From positions 33,930,150 through 33,994,149 of the forward strand of contig CM051514.1 of NCBI GenBank assembly GCA_028015205.1: DNA of 64,000 bases, written 5' to 3'. This stretch comes from Mytilisepta virgata. Taxonomy: Eukaryota > Mollusca > Bivalvia > Mytilida > Mytilidae. The position numbers and the translations under genes were made by a program. The notes beneath the pieces were generated by a model. The model saw nothing but the letters and a program-made list of their open reading frames with translations. It had not been told where the DNA came from and ran no database searches. Positions 45,601 through 60,600 of this stretch are shown here, piece by piece; position 1 is the first letter of the stretch, and each line of letters begins with the position of its first letter.

Positions 45601-48600
45601 ATCATAAATAATATCCCCGTTAAATAAATGTCCGGTAGGATATTTTATAATAGCAAATGGAAAATATTTATGTAGAAATAATATCATTCTCACATATTTT
45701 TTACCCTTGTGTGGATAAAATATCGGTAAGTAAAAAAATCTCGTAGGATAAAATGTACATGAGGATATTTTATAATAGCAAATGGAAAATATTTATGTAG
45801 AAATAATACCCATCTCACATATTTTTTACCCTTGTATTAGTCCAGTCAGACTAAGTTTTAACCTCAAACTAATTGCAAAAGAAAATGTTTTAGTTCTAAT
45901 CTATAGCATTAAGCCCCAAATATACACAGAAAAAAGTCTCACAAAATCTAACTTCAGGAAAACTCAAAATCAGCATTTTTAATTTCCTATGGAAATTAAC
46001 ATTGGAAAGGGGAGATAACTCCGCAAAAATGAGTCTTTTTTGTCAGGTTTTGGTTGATTTTCTTAAAATTCGTGTAAAGTATGATACTTTGATGGGGTTA
46101 TAAGTTCGCATTTGACTATATTATATAATCTTCTGCTCGTGAAATGTACAAAACCGAAGTGTTATGGGTATTTTTATTTTTTTTGCGCATTTTTCATTAA
46201 AGAAATTGCAAATTTGTGGCTTTGTGACCATTTTGAAAAAATAATGTGAAATTTTGGTATTGTTTATATCTGTAAATTATATTTGTTCAGCATCTACCTT
46301 GTTTAAAGAAACTTTAAACCACAAAAAGAATAATGTATGCTTAATTATTTTTATTAAATTTGAAATTCTTTACCTTGACATGTTGAAAAATTTAATAAAT
46401 GGTCAACTAATGAATTACGAAATATAGGTTGTAGCTTGATAAAAGATATAGAAACACCTTTAGAGTTGTTTGCTATACTCTAAAGACGGCTAAAATATCA
46501 AGAATCAATACATTCTGCTGCAAAGAAGCGGTAAAGTTATAATTTTGTATCAATTTTTATTGATATTTCTGCCTTTTTTGCAGAGTTATCTCCCATTTTC
46601 AATGCAAATCTCCATAGGAATTTTAAAATCGTGATTTTTTAGTCTTCCTCAAGTTAGATTTTGTTAGACTTTTTTCTGTGTATATTTGGGGTATAATGCT
46701 AAAGATTAAAACTTAAAAATCTTCTGTTGCAATTATGTTAAGGTTAGGGTCAAATTTATGCTAGATTGACTGGACTATATGGATAAAATATCGGTAAGTA
46801 AAAAAATCTCATAGAATAAAATCTACATGAAAAACTATCTTATGAGATCAAAAATATGTACATCTGTCTATATTAATTTTATCCCATAGGAATACATTTC
46901 GTAACAAGATCAAATAAATATTATCCCTGTTATATCTTGTTCATTTGTATGTTTAAGTGCATATAATTATAACTTTAAATACTAAGATATCATCAATTAA
47001 GAGTCATTATCGGAGAAATGAACTGGGAGGTAAAACTTAACCTAAGTAATGAAGTGCAATAAGAAGGTCAGAGTGACTTAATTTCGGTGGGAGGCTGTGT
47101 TACTCCCTGAGATGCACCCTCACACCAAGTAATATGATTTTAGCTCACGTTGTATGTTAAAACTGATTTTTGACATAAAACTTAAAAGCCAGTCAACAGT
47201 GTAATATGGGTCATGTGACCTTTATCTTAAGATACAACTCATGGTCATAAAGCTACAGGCCAAATATCATTCCGTTGCATAGAATCCGAGATAAGTGTGA
47301 CAAAAAATTTCAGTTTGAACGGACGGACAAGGTGAATCCAGTATACCACCCACTCCGTAGAGTGGGGGTATAAAAATACACTTAAATATTATCCCAGGGA
47401 TACTTTTTCAGGTAGGAACAAATACATTGTTACAGATTCACTACCAGATTTTCCATGTTACTTAGGTAAAGACCTTATAATTGCATATATTTTAGAAAGT
47501 TCTTGATGTAAATGTATACCAAGTTTCATAATGCAGTGACCCCATCTTCATAGAAAAAAAGCTTCAACACAAACCTTATCCTGAGGCAGGACAAGCAAAC
47601 GGACACTCTATATTTCCTCCAACTTTCATTGGCGGGATTATAATTTATCCATCACACTGACAGCGAATTTTCCTTCATTAATATTTGAATCCAGAGTCCC
47701 GATCTGAAATTAGTTGCCCATCTTGTTTAAAATGCAAATGAGTTTTGTCAAATTAAAGATACATATCTATGATTACCTTCATTTCCATATTCCTTAGTTT
47801 GGTAGCTCCATTCCTTATCATCTTGACCCGTCTGAAAAAAGAACAGGAATTATCTCTCATAGGATATACATGTAGGGTAAACATGGGGAAATTTGGACAC
47901 TATAATAAATTTGTAGATTTGCTACTTTTGCATTTGAATTCTAATTTTAGAATGTTGTCTTTCAGTTGATATATCAACTACAATTTTTTTGTGTCATTCT
48001 GGAATTTGATGGAATTATATGTATTCATCAGGTGATGTACTTAGCTGCTTCCAAGTTTTCTTCCTTTTAGAACTGGTGTAAAAGTTACTACCGCTGCAAA
48101 TTCAAATCCAACAAACACGTTAAGTTAGCAAGTACTTGTATGTAAGTATGCAATGGTGAATGGTAAGATTTAGTATATATACATGGAGTTTAACTTTAGG
48201 ACATTATCTGAGTATAAGAAACATCGGATGGCACTCTAATATATATAGAATATGTTTGTCGTTTTGTTTGTGTCTGTTAGGAGAAAATCAGACATAACAT
48301 TTAAATGATGAATACATGTTATATTTATCTAAAAATTAATTTTGAATTTTTATTGATAGACAAATAATTACTTTATTGTATAAATATGTAATCATTTGAA
48401 GAAGTCTGCAAGCAAACACCTCTTTATAGCCATTTCAACATTTCAAGTCAGTGTCCCCAGTCACACATGATCACCTGATCCCAACATGTGGCATCGGACA
48501 CAGTACAAAATTAAGAATATATAAATATTTAATTGTAATTTCACACTTCTAAATCACAAAGGTTTATATACACTGTATATAAAATGCTGATTCGAAAAAT

Positions 48601-51600
48601 TCGAAAATAGTAGATATTTATGCAAATTTGTAAGAGGTGGGAACATAATTAACGGAATATTCCTCAAATAACTTTGGTTAAATATAAATGGTAATTTGTG
48701 GTAACTTCTGGTTCAGCAGATCAATATCAATGTGGCTGCTCATGTTCTGCAGATCATATTTCCGTGGTAAGCAACATCCATTTTCCGCTCATGTGGTTCT
48801 CAGTTAGTGATATATCTCATCGAAGAGATATGTTTGGGTGGTAAAATTTAGATAGAATATGAGAAAATGAATATGCTTAAAGGATACAGAATGACATCTA
48901 GATAGAACATAACAAAAACGAAGTTTGAAAGGATAATACAGTGATAACGCAGTAGTTCACCGGTGTGCCACTATATATCATGGCCCTGATAAAAACTGTA
49001 GCCACCATTTGCCACGCTGTTTTACCGTGGTATGCCACTATATATCGTGTTTGGTGTTACCCTGATCAGTTCAACAAGATAAATTATCGTGGCAGGTCGT
49101 GGTAATGTTTGTTCCGGGTAATATACATTATTACAAATTTACGATCGATCTTCTCAGATAATAAATCTCTATAATTTATCTCTAAAATGTTGCCCTCTCC
49201 TGACATTTTGTTTTCCAAATATTAGTACTACTCATTTTATCAAGTAATAAAAAGTGAATATGTTTACCCTTTCTTTTCAGCAAACAGTGTTTTAAAGATG
49301 ATTTGTCTCCCAAGAAATTTTATACTTAATATGTTATATCGAAATTGCTTTATACTTTCGTTCGGATGAATTGCACCAAAAGTGAAATTAAAAAGTGTAA
49401 GAAAAATTTATTTTTCAACAAACTCATTCATCTTCGGGTTGCCATCGAAATGTGTACTGGGATATAATTATCTTTGAGTAAATCGTTGTACTACATGCAT
49501 ATTTTGTATACGAATTTATGGAATTTGTGGAATTGCAAATTAAAAACAAAATCTGACGAATTTATATTGTTGTCCAGAGTTTTTAGGAATCAAAATCTAG
49601 CTTAGAGATACAGAGATGATTATTGGTTTCCAAAAGTAAAATTTAGTGATGGCATGCCCATTGTTGGACTATCCTATAGTGTTCAGTATGGTTTCTAATG
49701 GGTTTCTCTTGTCTAGTTGTTATTAAACGGGAATTCATTTTATTTTACATAAATCTGAGAAGAAATCGATACAGGAGTAAAGGTGTATGCTAAGACAAAA
49801 AAAAACATAAATCAATCCACATTCAAACAGATTTCAAATCTATTGACACGAAAATTTTAAACAAAGTCTTCTTCTTGAAAAAGAAAACAATTGCACAATA
49901 TATTAAAATGAATATATTAAAATACAGGTTAATTTCTACCAATAAATCAGGTGGCTGATCACGATAACGGTCACGATACATAGTGTTTTACCACTCTTAC
50001 GTAATCAATTAATATCAATGTGGACATGCATCTACTGCCACGCTACATGGCACAATACCCACCACGACACGCCACGATGTCGCCACAATTTTCTCAGCGT
50101 GGATTGCCACGATAAAATTAGTGTGGCGTGGTCACATTGACACGGTAAAATCATGTTTTTTCCGAAATCGCAGAAAAACTGAGTATAAATCCACATTTAA
50201 TTTGACGTTTGAATTAAATTTTTACCTCATTCAAAAGAGAAATTATTACTCAAAATGAGAGTGTAGTCGTTTAAATGAAAAGGTACAGTATATTTGACAA
50301 AATAATAATATTGCAGCTCTTACCATTTTGTTTTTGTTGTCTTGCTCCGCGGTTTGCTGATTGCTCCGCAGATTTAATACCTGTATGCAGGGTGTTTTAT
50401 TATTCACACTGTACAACAGAATTGTTATGATACGATCAAAAACCATCAGATATGGTCACAAACCATCGTTTTACCAAATATGGAAAATATCAACATCGTT
50501 TATATCTCATGTCTATCAAATTCTCTTCAATGAACTATACGTTCCATTTAAAGACCTTTTATGAATTACTCAAAAAGATCAGTAGTTTTGAATACTAAAA
50601 CTTAGATAGTTGCAAAAAGCAAACATGTAAAAAAATGTCATGATACATGTACATCACATACCTATCAAATTTCATACAGTATATGATTAATCATATTTTT
50701 TGAAATTTTGTTATTTTTCACTAGTAAAAGCAATCAACATCAAAACAATTTATTTTGTGTGTTTGTTGATAAAAATGTTACTTCTGGAAGGATAATTTTT
50801 TTGAAGAAAGTTTAATTTTAAAATGGTCCCTTTAATAACCCTTTCACCAATGGAGTCCAGTGTTAGAAATTAAAATTAGGGTCATTACAGACAATATACA
50901 GGTCTATAAAGATTAACACCTACATAGACCTACAGCAAGTCATATAGACCAAGTCGCACTAGTGACTTAATTGGCAGACCTTGCTTGCCAGGTGCCCTTT
51001 ACGGAAATGCCCCCAGAAGCTCTTTTAAGTGCTGATGATCAACTTGTTTTTTGCTGAAACATTTACTATTTCAAGAATTCTTTACTTTAGTGTGGTATAT
51101 GGAACTAACTTTGCTTTTTATTAACCAAGAAATGTAAATAGAAAAACTTTTATTTCATTCAAAAACACGGCCTACTTCTTTTTGAAATTTCATATTCCTT
51201 TCTTTTCTAGGCAACGTCGCATCGTCACTATCCTTTTTCCGTTTAACATGTTTAAGTTGTGACTTTCCAGGTTTTGCCCCAGTAAAATATTTAAGAATGC
51301 CAACCAAGGCTACTTCATGTTCAATATTTACAAACATTTTCGCATGTATGTTTATTCCATATATACTCTGTTCCCATTGTATCGTAGGTCCCACTGTATC
51401 GCCGTATTACCAGAACATCAACATGGTGCCATGCACAAACTCAATATTCATTTTTTTGAAATGAAAATTTTTTGAAAATTTCTCAAGAATAAGGAAATAA
51501 ACTGCAGACTTGTAATTTTCGTATGATTTTCTGCTCTTTTCAAATTTTAAATTGATGCCAGTTGTATGTTTAAGAAATTTGGATTAAAAAGTGATCACGA

Positions 51601-54600
51601 TTTACTGATAAGTGGTTGATGTTCGTTGATTTCATGATTTCAAAAGAAAATGCATGCGAAAAATAAGTTTTATTTAATGAAAGGTTAGATGTTGGGCTAC
51701 CTTCACAAAAAATAGAAATCAACATTCAAGGGCGCTGTGTTGTAGTGGTTAGCACATCGGACTACGAAGCCAAAGGTCCCTGGTTTGATTCCTGTTTGGG
51801 ATGAAAATTTCAGGGATCAAATTTGTGATGCTCCATCGACACCATTTACGTGGATGGTCTCTGTAAACGATGCTAGTCAGTCGGATGGGGATGATAAATA
51901 GCTGTCCCATGTTAAGGGAGAGAAACACCAATAGCATGTTAAAGACTTCCCTGTAGATGCCGAAAAAGAGTAGGTTAAAATGCGGCTACCGGGGTCGCTC
52001 TCACACCCGCCAAGTGGAGAGGGATTAATACAAGTTGGTATAACTTGTTTCCAAATCCACTATAAATAAATAAGTTTATACTTATCTAACATTCCAGTGC
52101 CCTATATTTTTCAGCATGTGAAAACAATTAACTATGGTGACACAATGATACCCCAGTATACAATCAATTCTTAAATATAAAAAATATATTTTTTTCATGA
52201 TGAACAACTTTAAAATGGAAAAAGCTGCTTGAAAATATTTTTTGGTAACAAAAATACGAAACTTTGATAACTGGTACCTCTAATTGATGGCCTGCTTGAG
52301 GGTTGAAAATCGCCACGTGTTAGGGATATATCAAAATGACCATTACTTCCACTTTTATTGCCAATAATATTGAGGTCATTGTAAAAATAGCACATTGCTA
52401 TTTATAAATATGACGGTGAAAAGTTAAACGAAGACGACTTCCGAGTTTTATAGTGACTTCTTGTTATGATAACGAAAAACTAGAATACTGACAATGGCAG
52501 AAAGGGCCTCTGCCAGCTTATGTGATTGAACTCATGGGAATCAAAAACACTTCAAAATCTAGTTGTGATTTCATACATTCCTTTTATCTATCAAAAAGCA
52601 TGAAGCTAAATTCTCAAATTTTGCCTTTTTCCATATAAAAACGAAGTTTTCCCCCAAAAAGTGTTTCCCAATTTTCCTTAAATTCAAAATGGACCTTCCT
52701 CTGATCATGTTCCACACTGTGTAAAAAATTTATGAAAATCTGTGAATGCAATCTGAAGTTATCATACGACATAAGGTTAATTCTCAAAATATGCATTTTT
52801 TCATATAAAAACTAAGTTTTTTTCCAAATATTTTCGTCAGATTTTCCTCAAAACCGAAAGGGACCTTCCTTTGGTCAAGTCCAATTTTGTGTATAAAAAT
52901 CATAAAAATCCATGAAGGCAATCTTAAGTTATCGTATGACAAAGGAAATGCTGAATGACAGACAAACAGACGGACACGACTGATTACTATAGGGCGGCCG
53001 CCCTAATTAGACCCAACTAGATAGGAAAATTGACGTAGACAATTGGTCTTGATTGATACAGATTTACATAGACTCACTGATGTCATTTTACGTAGACTCG
53101 GTCCGTCAGTCTACTGCTAATTTTGAAGACTTGGGAGTCCCCACAGGAAGTAACCCTTGCACGATGGATTCCCTGACAATTGGCAGACTTGAGTGGCTAC
53201 TGCTTTGTTTTAATGCTTTAGAACATTCATTTTGGGTCATTTATTCTTTATTTGAAAAAAAATGTTAATAAAGATCTCTTCATGGTCTTTTTAGTTTTTG
53301 AATGAAAATGCAAAGATTTGGTAGCAAACAGAGGTTTCTGCAGCTGTATAAGTTGAAATTCTTCAAATAACGTTAAAAACGCTTTGTGAAAAAAAAAAAT
53401 AGGGTAGGTAGGTAGGCAAAATCATTTTATTTTTAAAAATTATTTAACATAGACCCCTTTGAGAAAAAAATGGTCAGTGGATGTTTTATTAGGGAAATAA
53501 TTATATCCACGGCATTTGTGTCCTGAAATGGGAATAAAAAGGGTTAGGGTAGGCACAAATATAGGGTAGGTAGAGTAATCTTAAACACACATATTTTTAT
53601 TTCACCTTAAGCCCATTTATAATTTTTTAGAAAAGCAACAAGAAAAATATAAACATCTGATTAATAAATGATTAATGGACTTAATAACCACAAAATCATT
53701 CAACTAGGCCTAATTCTATTTTTTTTTTTTTTTTAATCACGATGCAACCTTACTGTCCTTAAATCCACATATATTTTGTTTTGGCCTAATCTATGAATCT
53801 ATGACAGAATCACCGTCTCAAGTCTTTTTTAATAACAAAAAACTAAGTATGTTGCGAATAAGCTCATGCGACAATAGATAACAAGAAAAATAAATGGAAG
53901 CTCACCATTTCCATTTATTTTTCTCAGCTCACCATTTCCATTTTAGCCATTTATTTTTCTTGTTATTTTTTAATAACAGACTGTCAATAAAATGCTATAG
54001 CTATTTTAAACGCGTCTCAATTACTATTCTTTGAAAAATCCACAAAAAAATAAAATAAAGACAGAGTTTGTACATTGTCATTAGACAAAGGCCATGGCAG
54101 TATCCTAACTAAGACATGGCCAAGTGCCAATAAGGGACTGTTTGTCGTTTGTTTTATGTGTTATATTTGTTTCTCGTGTACATTAGCTAGTGAAACTTCC
54201 ATCTTTTATCTCATTTCAAATGTATACTGATATTAATTTGCCAAAATTACGAAATAAATTCCTGTGTTCTTTTCAATATTGGGCTGTTCCAGAAATAGTC
54301 TGTACCCCCCCTATGGAAGAGGTCCAATTCCAAAATTTATTTCCATGGAAATTTTTAAATGAAGAAATAAAAAAAATCTGGAAATTCCAGGCAGTACTAT
54401 GGAAGATATCAGTTAAATTAAAAAAAATCCATGGAATATTTTTGAAGATTATTTAAAAATTAGCTGGATTTTTTTCACCCAACCATTAAAATTTCTGGAA
54501 ATTCCAGGCAAGATGAACATGCGAAAAAAAAAAACTGGAATATTCCAGTTGCTGTCAAAAACAATTGGAAATGTTTTGTTAACACTGTGAAAACTCCTGA

Positions 54601-57600
54601 GTTATATTCTTATAATATGAAGGAATCATTCTATGGTTTCTCCTCATCTTGAAGTCACTTTGGAACCCTTAATATGAAAAAGAAACTATTCTCCCATAGG
54701 AAGTTCTGATTTTTAACAGAATTGTTCTGGTAAAAGTCTTTCTCTCTCTGATTTTTGTTTATTTGTGTCGATATGTTAATGTCAATGTTTTATTATGTAA
54801 CTAGATGATAAATGTACACTATTTGCCATACATCATTATGTGACTTTTTTTCAACTGGAGATTGTGATTGATGTATCATTTGCATTTACCCCATATCTCC
54901 TTATTTCACAGATATCAAGTTTCTTAAACTTTTAAGATGATAGAAGTGCACAAATTGTCATACAATGTGAACCTTCGTTCACATGTTGAACTTGGGTCGT
55001 ATGGTGTGGTGGAGTCTTTATGTGACTTAATTTTGAATGGAGGTTGTGATTGATGTCTCATTTATCAAGTCTGCTAAGTCTTGCACCACATGTCTTTCCA
55101 TGACAGCATAGCTTAAACTTTTAAGGAAGTGAGATGTAACCAAAGATTTTGCACTATTATGTATAACAATACAGACTTTGAATTTAATGTCTATTTGATA
55201 TGCAGAGATAGGCTGATAAAACTTTAATACATTTACACTGCTATAAACCACCAAAACAAATCTCATACTTATTGAAAGGTTTTGCTATATAAACATTATT
55301 ATCACAACTTTGTGTGGAACCACAACAACCTAATTGGTTAAATTAAAAAAACATGTAAAACCAGTTGAGAGAAATATTATGCATGAATGTCAGGTTCTCT
55401 CATCAATGGCTTAAAATATCAGTCTAGAGTAGCAAATTTTTTTTTGGGATAAAATATTTGCAAAGAATCATGACAAAATAAAAAAAAAGTTTTTATCTGC
55501 AAATTCAAACCATAACCTTCAACTTCTGAAACTTATTTCACATTAAATCCATCTTTCAATTACTTTGTTAAGTACATATAATATTTCCTATTAATTAGAC
55601 AGTCTTCCTGTAAATCAAACATTCCAACAATTTTTTATAAAATTTTAAATGCATGTCTCCCATTATTTAATAAACATTAAAGCATTTTAAGTGCTTATCT
55701 GAACCTGACCACAGAAAAAAAAGAAAAAATTCAATAACATATTTCTTTATATTAACATGGCCAATTAGTGTCATTCAAATTTTACTTTCAGGGATTATCA
55801 AATTTCAATTTTATCTACCTCAAGTGTGGCAATAGTATATGATATTCCAATGATAAGAACAAGGCCATTAATCTTGATCAAGCTAATTTACATAATACAG
55901 TTCAAACATTTGCAAATTTTTTACCCCAAAAAAAAACAACATGGCAAAAATGCATTTGATAATATTCTTTTTTCATTCAGAGACATCATAAGGTACCGAT
56001 TGTAAAAATCATTTAACCCTTTTGTCAAAAGTAAGGGTTTTGATTTTGAGCAGTCACTAAAATAAAGTATTATATGTGTGTTCGAAGATCTGAAATATTC
56101 TCAATCATCTATAATTATGCATTATGTTGTATTGTATACATGTTTGTTCTTAACTTGTAATTTAATCATGATTGTTACATGACATTGTCCTTTGTGGGCC
56201 CTTAATAGTACTACAAAGTGCAAAAACCCTATCTACATGTATTCATATATTTGATACCTTTTTGTAACCTATATATATAATCCTTAAAAAGAGTCTTTCA
56301 TTTTTCAACAATTATTTATGAATTAATGAAATTATAAGATTTTTTGTCTTTGATTCAGTATGCACTGAATACCTTTAGAGCAAAAAGTAGTTGTCTAACA
56401 ACATGTAAAACTTATAAAAGGATGCTGGGATCATTGTATAAAATGTAGCATTTCCTCTTTTTGACATTTATCTTTGGCTTTGCAAATACAAACCTATTTA
56501 ACTATTTAATGTGAAAGTTAATAGCTGGACCCATCCCTATGTACCATGTTTTTAAGATGAGATTAATGTATGAAGAACAAATAAATCTGTACCACTGACA
56601 TCCAAAGGCAATATCAATGATACAGATCTTTTTTGTTATCAGTATATAACTAATTGGATCATAAATCAATGGCTAATCTTGAAAATTAGGACCAATCCAT
56701 AAATTTTTCTGACAAATGTTGGTCTTTTAATATATTTTGAGGTGAGAAAACTTGTCCTTTTGGGCAGCACATATATATTAACCAATATAAAGGATGTTAC
56801 CCCACCCCCTCTTTTGCACTTAAATTGACAGGAAAGAGAGTCTTAATAGTTTCAATTGATGTTTGTAATTGAGTGGACATAAAACAATTAATATTTTAGT
56901 TCAAAGGAATTAATCAGCCATAATTGATTAGCTAATGCAAGTACTATGGGTGGTCTTAGATAGACCTACTGGTTAACACATTCATGACCAATTCCTGTCT
57001 GTATTTGGAAATGTGTTGTAAAAGAAAGTAACCTTTTGCAAGAAATCAGTTTATATACTGAAGAAGAAAAAGTTATTCAGAAGAAAGAGCAAACTCAAGA
57101 AAGTAACAATACAGGCTGAAGAAATAGAAATTGTTCTGGTAAGTACAGTTTACTTTTTATGCGACCATTTAATTTTTAGGGTCATATTATATGATATGGC
57201 ACTGTTGTCATCTGTGCACACCCCGAGGGAATCCTGGGATATAGAAATAGGACCTAGCCATCTCCGGCTTGTTGGATACAAACCTAAACAGGGCGTCACC
57301 GGCTGCGGACGTATGTGTTGGGGGAGTGTCACTCTCTCTGCACGTTAAAGATCCCTTGTAACAAGCTCTCTTTGAGTGACATTGAATCGGTTGTGTTTCA
57401 AGGTTAAATTTCCTGCCCTGCACGACTTCATCCTCCTTTTCCAGTGGCAATCAAAATTTCGCCCAATGGCCTATCCCATTTCCCCATTTTTTTATAAGTA
57501 CTGATCAACTTGTTCTCGTTCTGAAGAAAGCTGAAATATTGCTCACTGGACATAAAACAACAATCAATCATCTGTGCACATTTTGTTTCCATTATCTAAC

Positions 57601-60600
57601 TTAAGTTCAAGACCAAAAAGAAAGGTTGGTATTGAGTTTGGATTTTATGGCCCCAACTGTTTCAGAAGTAGGGACCAAAAGGGGCCAATTTTTTTGTTTT
57701 CACATATTTGCATGCAGAGCGTTTATTTTTCATCAGGAAGTCAGTACCTTTAAACTTGACATTTTCCTTACAAAATTTATTAGTTAAAACAGTGTTACAT
57801 AACAAGTCAGGTCCACCTTTTCCTATTTGATTTCAATATTTTCCCCTTAAAAATTCATATATATATTGTTAATGATAGACAGCATAACCTCAGAATTGTA
57901 TTAGGTATATTAATATAGTAAAAATTTCAGAATTGTTCCCAATTCTTTTGCAATTTTGTATAAATTAAAAATGAAGGTGTCTTTTTTCTTATGATTTCCT
58001 TACTTGGATGCAACTTTAAAAAGTGTACATTTTTATTGTTTCTGTTCAACAAATATTTTATTTTATTTGAGGTCAAATATTGAGAAAAGTTGCCAGTTTA
58101 ATTACATTTTCTTTGTACATGACTCGATTTGATTTCATATGTTTTTGTTGATGATAGCACAACATACATATAGCAAACTCCTTATTGTTTCACATGGAAA
58201 CTTTAAAACTCATATATTTAGCCAAACTTTTCAGAATTTATAGCAAAGATGGGGTCACACAGGATTTACCAAGACCCTCATCACCTCCCCATAACAACTT
58301 AAACAAACTTAGGTCCCCATAATCATATATTATAAATTCTCTCATGATAATGCAATATTATTTATTTCTTGAACACCAGTATTTGTATTCAACGACTGTG
58401 ATATATCATCTTTTTAAGTCACGTCTGCCTGGGTTTAGCATGAAAGAAAAAAGTTTTCACCATTCTTTTTTTTTAAATGTAATTACGGAATTGATCAAAT
58501 CTTGTTAGGTAATTTTGAAACTTTAGAAACTCAACAAGACTTGTTTCCAAAATACATGTAACTCATGCATGTGTCATGTAATGAAAGCTATATCATGGTG
58601 AAAACTATACTTATTATTTCTACATTGTTTTATCATAAATGACTCTATCAATTGTACATTTTTAAATAGGCCCCACATTTCATTAAATAAATATTGTTAA
58701 TTGTTAGGTAGGTGGTTTAATCAGTGATTATTATATTACACTGCTGGTACATTAATTTCTTTACTGCTATCATTCTCATCAACATCATGACATGTTTTTC
58801 CTGGTAAGGGACTGATAACACTGTAATTATTAAAAAAACATGTCAATTTCTACTTATTTTTATCACAATTTCTACTTATATTATCAGCAGGAGGTGTTGT
58901 ATGAAATGTACATTACAATTGAGATGTCAGTCTGACTTTGTTGTATATCCTATTTACAATACAGACCCCAAATTTGTTCACATTGTTCTTTATTAATATC
59001 TTTTTTCCATATGAACAAATTTCTTTATTTTTAACTCTCGATCCATAGATTTAACCCAAATACCAAAAAAAAAAAAAAAAAACAATAAAATTAAGGAATA
59101 CAATTGAAAGATGTACATATTTCCTTTGTAATTTTTTTATTTTCTTTTCAAGAAAAAAGCTAGAAATTGTAAAGTACTCAATAATACTTCCATGAGGGAC
59201 AAACCATGTACCCTGTATGCCGACGGACTGACAGGACAGGGGTCAAACAAAATGTATACCTCCCCAACTATTCATCACAGGGGCATAAACATATGCTTTT
59301 TATTAGCATAATTATGTTCTTGGTGTGGAAATTATATTTCTGAGGATCAATCTGGAAGGTCCTCCTAAAGATGTTTTATAATAATTAATAAAAATCAAAG
59401 GATAAGAAATTTTGATAGAAAAGGTGTGGATTTTTTTTTTATAAACATATGTATGATACAGTCAAAATCAAAGAAAGTTGTAATTTACAAATAAATTTTC
59501 TAGTGGGAAACAGGTTAATATTGAAATGATTGGATTATTTATTTGTATAAATATTAGCTGCTGAATAGGCTTTGGAGCAATTTACATGTCATCTCAGATG
59601 TCTGTATCTGAGGGGGGTTTCAACATTCCTGGGGAAATACATTATTTTAACAGCAAGGAGAGTCTGTGTCTTATATTGATTTGCATGTGGTTTAAATCAC
59701 ATACATTACCATAGAAATAGATGGGTCATTCTCAGAAAAGATACATATTTTGGAAGCTGAATTTCAAAGACGACAATAAAATGCATGTCAGAAATTCAGC
59801 CAGTTCTTGTCTATACGTTTTGAAGGTTGTTTGGATACAGTTGGAATTATACCCAGAATGTAAAATATGACAGTTTATGGACATAATGTTCATTGTTGTT
59901 CATGGTGTAGCTGATAAAAAGAGCTGGTCTGCCATTCAAAAAATAACAAAATAATTAAATATTATACTAGTTAGACTGACTGGTGGTTATAAATTACCCT
60001 TGATATTGTGGTACCTGTAAACATACCTTTTGTAAAACAAAAAGTGTCCTTCATGTTATATATTTCATTAAGAAAACCCAGAGGACAATTCATATCCATT
60101 TATTTTTTTTCTTCCTCCGACCCTATCATAGGAACACTACTTTGTGTTACATAAACACCCAGTCTGCTACACATATACCCCATTCACCCTGAATCTGTGC
60201 CTAATATATTTTTTTTTAATTTGTACAAAAATAGCCACACTGTGTGAATATGTATACAAACGAAACTTAAAATAGAGATCTATTAACATAAAAAAGGTGT
60301 GTACCTATAGAAAAAAAAAAGAATTATTAGTAAGAGTATGCATGATTTTCCTTAAAAAAATATTCTCCTCAAAAGAAGTTCAAACACATTTAAGATTCAT
60401 TTAGTATGGAAATGAGTATTTGGGTAATCTGTAATTAGATAAAAGTCATGAATAAAATCTGTTAAAAAAATATTTTACTCAATCACAAATTTTATCCGCA
60501 AATCCTGAAAAGAATTTCAGTAACTATTTAAAATCCACAATGTCTCTGAAAATATGAATTGTCATTTGTTCAGTATTTTTATTATATGTATTTTGCATGC

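Noticed and set aside
50246..50446. Candidate first exon of the lipid transfer gene: ATG at 50324-50326, hydrophobic MVRAAILLFCQIYC, with GTAAGA immediately after the ATG
   Set aside because: A family-matching exon (63429-63558) lies further upstream and joins in phase to 47777-47831, so the true start must be right of 63558.
51155..51394. 79-codon minus-strand ORF (GILKYFTGAKPGK...) possibly from a zinc-finger or transposase-like protein
   Set aside because: Resemblance is only impressionistic, the frame seems broken near its end and there are no splice partners; mentioned only within the intron entry.
51731..51800. tRNA gene
   Set aside because: Only A- and B-box-like promoter parts of a SINE head; no complete cloverleaf, followed by a SINE body and tail.
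52983..53003. GCGGCCGC as sign of vector contamination
   Set aside because: It sits at the end of a mollusc-type tandem repeat without other vector sequence.
57040..57139. Possible exon with GTAAGT donor inside the DNA transposon
   Set aside because: Lysine-rich open stretch but no convincing acceptor and a competing frame with a stop; insufficient evidence.
57208..57450. Minus-strand ORFs of 60 and 80 codons
   Set aside because: They lie within the interspersed element with 13-bp target duplication and have no independent support.
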